Of a stretch of DNA of 28,389 bases, positions 24,862 to 28,389 are shown in pieces. The notes beneath the pieces are model-generated. The model had not been told where the DNA came from, did no database searches, and saw only the letters and a program-made list of their open reading frames with translations. The position numbers and the translations under genes were made by a program. Source of the stretch: JBBRNV01 sp038227435 (GTDB lineage: Bacteria; Patescibacteriota; Minisyncoccia; Phycocordibacterales; CALRBL01); the NCBI GenBank assembly GCA_038227435.1, contig JBBRPW010000006.1, positions 1 through 28,389 of the forward strand. The letters run 5' to 3'. Every line of letters begins with the position of its first letter. Positions within the stretch are counted from its first letter, which is position 1.

Positions 24862-25620
24862 ATGATCTATATAATAATAGTTGTTCTGCTGATATTAATT
24901 TCAATGTCACTTCGTATTGTAAAAGAATACGACAGGGGTGTTGTGTTTTTTCTTGGAAAGTTTGTAGGGGTTCGAGGACCAGGACTTATTTTGCTTGTTC
25001 CGTATTTAGAGCAAATGACGCGAATAAGTTTACGAACAGTAACAATGGATATTCCGTCTCAAAAAATTATTACAAAAGATAATGTGTCTATCGATATTGC
25101 TGCAGTGGCATATTACAAAATAAATAATCCTGAGAAGGCAGTGATTGCAATTGAAAATGTATATCAAGCAGTTTTACAAATTGCACAAACAACCGTACGA
25201 AGTGTTGTTGGACAATTTAAGCTCGATGAAATTTTAGGGCAAACAAGTGTCATTAATGTGCAAATTAAAAATGTGATTGATGCGCATACAGAACCGTGGG
25301 GAGTTGAAGTAACGGTAGTTGAAATTAAAGACATTTCACTTCCTGATAATATGCAACGAGCAATGGCTAAAGAGGCTGAAGCTGAACGAGAGCGACGAGC
25401 AAAAATTGTAGCAGCTGAAGGAGAGTTTCAAGCAGCTCAAAAATTAGGTGAAGCAGCTGATGTAATTGCAGCCCACCCAGTAGCGTTGCAACTTCGAACA
25501 CTTCAAACGATGTCTGAGATTAGTGTTGAAAAGAATTCAACAATTATTTTCCCTGCACAGTTTATGACAACAGTTCAAGAGGCGCTTAAAATGATTCAGG
25601 GAGATAGTAAAAATAGCTAA
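24862..25620 (+). CDS. SPFH/band 7 protein, slipin (stomatin-like)
   Basis: A membrane-organising protein of the stomatin/slipin group. From ATG 24862 it has 252 residues: one N-terminal membrane helix (IYIIIVVLLILISMSL), then RIVKEYDRGVVFFLGKFVGVRGPG, the classical slipin opening. The SPFH domain follows (VTMDIPSQKIITKDNVSIDIAAVAYYKI...), and then an Ala/Glu-rich coiled coil with AMAKEAEAERERRAKIVAAEGEFQAA. The C-terminus ends in a short hydrophobic stretch (STIIFPAQF) and an amphipathic tail. The NfeD-type partner often found beside slipins is absent here. The start is moved 9 nt downstream from the first ATG because of the -10 box. Confidence 0.93.
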   Translation: MIYIIIVVLLILISMSLRIVKEYDRGVVFFLGKFVGVRGPGLILLVPYLEQMTRISLRTVTMDIPSQKIITKDNVSIDIAAVAYYKINNPEKAVIAIENVYQAVLQIAQTTVRSVVGQFKLDEILGQTSVINVQIKNVIDAHTEPWGVEVTVVEIKDISLPDNMQRAMAKEAEAERERRAKIVAAEGEFQAAQKLGEAADVIAAHPVALQLRTLQTMSEISVEKNSTIIFPAQFMTTVQEALKMIQGDSKNS

Positions 25621-25765
25621 TTAACTAGTTTAATTGATTTGTGAGTGCTAGGTAGAGTACTAGCCAAAATAATAATTTTGTGGTATTGTGATTTCTGGAT
25701 TCAGAGCCAAAAAGGTAGCATTTTAGCCATTTTAATGCTTAACTCTATGAGTTAGTGAGAACGGG

Positions 25766-25953
25766 GCCGACTGACAAGCTGCGCTTATGTTGGTGACATT
25801 CAGATTTATCGATAAATAAATTTTTCGATAAGTCTTCATTTGCTAACGTAGCTGTTATGGTAGATAACATCTGTGTGCCGACTGACAAGCTTCGCTTGCG
25901 TCGGCGTCGCTCAGATTTTATAGAAGAATAAATTCTTCTATAAATCTTCGCTA
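25766..25953 (+). repeat. Two-unit tRNA-linked structured element upstream of tRNA-Thr(GGT)
   Basis: Two diverged units 111 bp apart share GCCGACTGACAAGCT (25766-25780 and 25877-25891). Each has H1, an acceptor-like arm with its complement: GCCGAC with GTTGGT in unit 1 and with GTCGGC in unit 2. Each then has H2, AGATT/A(A/G)TCT below a 10-bp stem and a TAAA loop (25802-25835 and 25913-25947). Unit 1 then gives the mimic GCTAACG + TAGCTGTTATGGTAG (25842-25863), and unit 2 leads into the real tRNA. The 145 nt before it (25621-25765) contain no gene, only short hairpins such as TAACTC-TAT-GAGTTA (25740-25754). Confidence 0.88.
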
Positions 25954-26026
25954 GCCGACGTAGCTCAGACGGTAGAGCATTTCCATGGTAAGGAAAAGGT
26001 CACCGGTTCAATTCCGGTCGTTGGCT
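25954..26026 (+). tRNA. tRNA-Thr (GGT)
   Basis: Acceptor GCCGACG/CGTTGGC (one G-T), D arm GCTC-AGACGGTA-GAGC, anticodon stem TTTCC/GGAAA, loop ATGGTAA with GGT, T arm ACCGG-TTCAATT-CCGGT, discriminator T, no encoded CCA. Confidence 0.94.
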
Positions 26027-26180
26027 CAGATTAAAATAAATTCTATAAAATTTTTCGTCCTGGCACCTAGTGCATTATTTTTTTATTGAAAAATAAAACT
26101 AGCGCTTTATGTACCTCGACGAATTCATATGAATTATTCGAGAAATCAAATTCAACCCCTCCAAATCCAGACTACGTCCC

Positions 26181-26732
26181 ATGAAAATTAACTCGAAGAT
26201 CGTTATCCTTGCTGTCTGTCTTTTCACTATCATTTTTGGAAAGTTTGTTTACAAAAAGCTTTCTTTAAATGGACATTTGAGTGATAACGAAATCAATACT
26301 CGTTTCATTTCCAACTGTCAGTGGCTCCAAAGCTTTGTTGACGACTCGGATAAAATCCGTAGGTTAGCAAAGAAAAGTCGCTCGGAACAAGGTGAAAGAG
26401 GAATTACTCATCTGAGTTTTCTTTTTCACACACAAGAAAGTCCGACAAATATGGTTGTAATAAGTTACACGCCTGCAATTGTAGGAAGACTTGATCACTC
26501 TTCGTTTTCGGTCCAGGCAATCACTATGCATCCTCCAGACTATATTAGGAGTAATGCTGTGTCGATTTCGAATCTCGACATCATTAGTAGAGATTTGATA
26601 AATGAAAATGGTAGTATTCTTGATCAAAAATTCAATACACCACCTAGTGGTGAATTGAAGAAAAAAATACAGGAGGAATTCAACGAGCTGATTCACAGAC
26701 TTCAAGAAATTCTTTCAGAGGACACCGTATAG
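26181..26732 (+). CDS. Membrane-anchored hypothetical protein, first of a pair between two tRNA-Thr genes
   Basis: No family recognised. A 183-residue protein with one N-terminal membrane helix or uncleaved signal (IVILAVCLFTIIFGKFVY, residues 7-24), then a soluble extracytoplasmic domain with mixed helix and strand, ending in an amphipathic helix (KKKIQEEFNELIHRLQEIL). It sits 154 nt after tRNA-Thr(GGT) and 9 nt before the next gene. A+T bias is weaker than in the core genes. Start codon ATG 26181 has no Shine-Dalgarno and no -10 at the leaderless distance, unlike the native genes; AATTCATATGAATT (26122-26135) is a perfect palindrome in the upstream spacer. Confidence 0.65.
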   Translation: MKINSKIVILAVCLFTIIFGKFVYKKLSLNGHLSDNEINTRFISNCQWLQSFVDDSDKIRRLAKKSRSEQGERGITHLSFLFHTQESPTNMVVISYTPAIVGRLDHSSFSVQAITMHPPDYIRSNAVSISNLDIISRDLINENGSILDQKFNTPPSGELKKKIQEEFNELIHRLQEILSEDTV

Positions 26733-26741
26733 ACAATCATC

Positions 26742-27257
26742 ATGCCAAAAAATTCTTTTTATCTCCCAAAGCCTCATTGCAATAAGATAGGTAATTACGG
26801 AATGATTGCAGTCTGTGTCTTGCTCGTATTTTGTCTCGTAAAAGCAAGCTACAAGGAGAATAGTCTCGATTTTTCCGAAAAGCAGGCTTTACTCCTCGAC
26901 ATCATTCGGCAATATCCTATTCCGAATAGAGCCGATAGTTTTAGCCTGGCTTTCACTCATGACCGCATTGCTTGGTCGGTTGTGTATCTTCAAGATGCGC
27001 AACATCCAAATGGTTCATTGGTCATTCAAAGAATTGCTGGAGGCCAAAGAAAGTATGTGGCAATTACCTATTCCAAACCCTCAAGGATTGAAATGGAAAA
27101 TTCCACAGTTCAGGGTGGTACGGTTTATAGGACTGACCGTGAGATTGAGAGTAGAAATACTTTCAAATCGCTCACAATTGCCTTCGTGAGTTCCTACAGG
27201 GGTTACCTAAAGGCTCAGTCTGTCTTGCCGAAAGAAGCGCCCGAAAGCAACTATTAA
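26742..27257 (+). CDS. Membrane-anchored hypothetical protein, second of the pair
   Basis: No family recognised. A 171-residue protein with a polar N-terminus of about 18 residues, one membrane helix (YGMIAVCVLLVFCLVKASY, about 19-37), and an extracytoplasmic domain rich in beta-strand-like segments (DSFSLAFTHDRIAWSVVYLQD, SLVIQRIAGGQRKYVAITYS). Its plan is close to that of the upstream protein: helix, then a domain containing SFSL/HLSF, VVISYT/VAITYS and a late SNLDII/SLTIAF region. The two may be distant duplicates or a two-component surface pair; this is inference from a rough visual match. Two hairpins, the second a terminator, follow directly. Confidence 0.65.
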   Translation: MPKNSFYLPKPHCNKIGNYGMIAVCVLLVFCLVKASYKENSLDFSEKQALLLDIIRQYPIPNRADSFSLAFTHDRIAWSVVYLQDAQHPNGSLVIQRIAGGQRKYVAITYSKPSRIEMENSTVQGGTVYRTDREIESRNTFKSLTIAFVSSYRGYLKAQSVLPKEAPESNY

Positions 27258-27309
27258 ACCAAAAGTTCGAATCTTTTGGTTGCCGTACCCATGAGGGTGC
27301 GGTTTTTTT
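27257..27309 (+). terminator. Double hairpin terminator after the tRNA-Thr island
   Basis: A first hairpin AACCAAAAG-TTCGAAT-CTTTTGGTT (27257-27281) starts on the last base of the stop codon. A second, CCGTACCC-ATGA-GGGTGCGG (27283-27302), is followed by T7 and is a standard intrinsic terminator. Confidence 0.9.
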
Positions 27310-27323
27310 ATACAAAATGTTAG

Positions 27324-27329
27324 TATGAT
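27324..27329 (+). promoter_or_regulatory. Candidate -10 box TATGAT for tRNA-Thr(CGT)
   Basis: TATGAT lies 24 nt before the 5' mimic, so a transcript starting near 27336 would include the mimic and the tRNA. No convincing -35; the upstream T run belongs to the terminator. Confidence 0.35.
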
Positions 27330-27352
27330 TTTTAGTAACTACTGTTGAATAA

Positions 27353-27374
27353 GCCACCTTAGCTGTTTTGGTAG
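27353..27374 (+). repeat. 5' tRNA mimic upstream of tRNA-Thr(CGT)
   Basis: GCCACCT, an exact copy of the tRNA acceptor 5' strand, then TAGCTGTTTTGGTAG. This 15-mer is identical to that before tRNA-Met. A 32-nt spacer separates it from the tRNA. No TAAA-loop hairpin is seen here. Confidence 0.85.
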
Positions 27375-27406
27375 ACACGAAGTCGATATGGTAAAAAATC
27401 TAATAA

Positions 27407-27479
27407 GCCACCTTAGCTCAGTTGGCAGAGCACTTCACTCGTAGCGAAGAGGTCCCGAGTTCGATTCTCGGAGGTGGCT
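27407..27479 (+). tRNA. tRNA-Thr (CGT)
   Basis: Acceptor GCCACCT/AGGTGGC, D arm GCTC-AGTTGGCA-GAGC, anticodon loop CTCGTAG with CGT, T arm CCGAG-TTCGATT-CTCGG, discriminator T, no encoded CCA. The anticodon stem CTTCA/CGAAG has an A-C mismatch at 31:39. Confidence 0.92.
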
Positions 27480-27547
27480 CACATGTAATACAATAAATAG
27501 AGAAGGGTCACGCTTCGATTCTCGGAGGTGGCTCACATGTAATACAA
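27460..27547 (+). repeat. Tandem duplication of the tRNA-Thr(CGT) 3' end
   Basis: 34 bases (27460-27493), from the T loop through the acceptor 3' strand into the flank, recur perfectly at 27514-27547, a period of 54 bp. Similarity continues weakly beyond (AATAGA-AAG). The second copy is a free 3' tRNA half without anticodon. Confidence 0.93.
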
Positions 27548-27577
27548 TTAAATAGATAAGCGTTACATTTCATTCAC

Positions 27578-28389
27578 ATGACTGATCAAGAAATAAAAAA
27601 TAATAAATCAAATAAAACAAAAGAGCTCGAAGCACAAATTGCTGCGATTGAAATTGAAATGTCATCCCCAATGTTTTGGGAAAACAAAGACAATGCTCAA
27701 GAGCGAATTCAAGAGCATCAAAATCTTAAGGATGAACTGGAGCGAGGCGACGCTGGTCCATACGATTCTAAAAATGCGATCGTCACTATTTTCTCTGGAG
27801 CAGGAGGTGATGACGCTGAAGATTTTTCAAGAATTTTATTTGAAATGTATTCAAAATATATTATTCGAAAAAAATGGAAAGCAGTTTTAGTTCACTCACA
27901 TCCAAATGATCATGGGGGTTTTCGAAATATTAGTTTTAAAGTAGTTGGAAAAAATACATATGGAAGTTTAAAAAAAGAATCTGGTGTTCATCGACTCGTA
28001 CGAATCTCTCCATTTAATGCAAAACAACTCAGACACACGTCATTTTCTCTTGTTGAAGTAATTCCTGAATTTGAAAAACCAACTGATTTTGAAATCCCAG
28101 AAGATGAGCTCGACATTAGCTTTACAAGGTCAGGCGGGCCAGGTGGACAAAATGTTAATAAGCGTGAAACGGCAGTGCGAATTGTTCACACACCAACTGG
28201 AATTGCGGTACACACTGATACCGAGCGAAGTCAGGCTGATAATAAATCGCAAGCCCTCGCACTTATTAAAGGAAAACTTTTTAAAGCACTCGAAGAGGAG
28301 CGAATTAAAAAAGAAGAGGGAATGTATATTTCAAAAACAACCGAAGCCGAATGGGGAAATCAAATTCGATCGTACGTGACCCATCCATA
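27578..28389 (+). CDS. prfB: Peptide chain release factor 2, 3'-truncated by window edge
   Basis: RF2 ends translation at UAA and UGA and releases the peptide. About 270 codons are visible; the frame has no stop before the window ends. The UGA-recognition tripeptide SPF is at 144-146 (RISPFNAKQLRHTSF), and the catalytic GGQ is at 189-191 (SGGPGGQNVNKRETAVR). The C-terminal part WGNQIRSYV is present. The N-terminal helical domain is short: only about 65 residues precede the first core strand (NAIVTIFSGAGG), against well over 100 in E. coli, as in other reduced CPR factors. No programmed +1 frameshift site (an early in-frame TGA after CTT) is seen; ATG 27578 opens straight into the frame. It follows the tRNA-Thr 3' repeat by about 30 nt. 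Confidence 0.95.
   Translation, partial: MTDQEIKNNKSNKTKELEAQIAAIEIEMSSPMFWENKDNAQERIQEHQNLKDELERGDAGPYDSKNAIVTIFSGAGGDDAEDFSRILFEMYSKYIIRKKWKAVLVHSHPNDHGGFRNISFKVVGKNTYGSLKKESGVHRLVRISPFNAKQLRHTSFSLVEVIPEFEKPTDFEIPEDELDISFTRSGGPGGQNVNKRETAVRIVHTPTGIAVHTDTERSQADNKSQALALIKGKLFKALEEERIKKEEGMYISKTTEAEWGNQIRSYVTHP

Noticed and set aside
25740..25754. TAACTC-TAT-GAGTTA hairpin upstream of the Thr element as a terminator
   Set aside because: Short stem and no T run; kept only as a note.
27639..28379. Short open frames at 27639-27890 and 28071-28379
   Set aside because: They lie out of frame inside prfB, whose translation carries the SPF and GGQ motifs.

Overview
The window looks like a chromosome fragment of a Patescibacteria (CPR) bacterium, most likely of the Parcubacteria type. 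The evidence is the low G+C, the frequent CGA arginine codons, the compact type IV pilus locus with many CPR-style pilins, the class I lysyl-tRNA synthetase, the shortened release factor 2, and the near absence of Shine-Dalgarno sequences. The lineage is inferred from gene style; there is no 16S rRNA gene here.

Layout. (1) 1-9741: a type IV pilus locus on the + strand: pilB (5' end outside the window), a response regulator, pilT, pilC, three class III prepilins, the prepilin peptidase pilD, and four minor pilins (GspH/FimT-, GspJ/PilW-, GspI/PilV- and PilX-like). This is nearly a full pilus assembly, processing and retraction set; the alignment proteins PilM/N/O and a secretin are absent. (2) 9741-14441: ligA, gatC, gatA and a two-helix membrane protein with a HEPN-like C-terminus. 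(3) 14454-16741: a large secreted-protein gene broken by a 5' frameshift and one in-frame TGA. (4) 16829-19286: tRNA-fMet, tRNA-Met, a G+C-rich two-gene island of foreign look, and tRNA-Asp. (5) 19525-21129: a response-regulator remnant fused to a 55-nt hairpin, then two membrane-anchored hypothetical proteins. (6) 21206-25620: class I lysS, a phosphomannomutase-like HAD protein, a VOC-family protein, a convergent DoxX gene and a slipin. (7) 25766-27547: tRNA-Thr(GGT), a second small two-gene island, and tRNA-Thr(CGT). (8) 27578-end: prfB, cut by the window edge.

The most unusual structure lies in front of three of the five tRNA genes. Each is preceded by a mimic of its own 5' end: a 7-nt copy of its acceptor strand followed by an almost constant 15-mer, TAGCTGTT(T/A)TGGTAG. 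At two loci there are also hairpins, several with a TAAA loop. In tRNA-Thr(GGT) two tandem units carry paired substitutions that keep the stems intact, and the mimic's acceptor differs from the real one only by changes that still pair with the tRNA 3' strand. This suggests a structured, possibly regulatory or mobile, tRNA-linked element.

A second regularity: in eight genes a TATAAT-like -10 box ends exactly 7 nt upstream of the A of the ATG, which predicts leaderless mRNAs and helps to choose starts. The RF2 codon-recognition motif (SPF) and the uninterrupted large genes indicate that the standard bacterial code is used.
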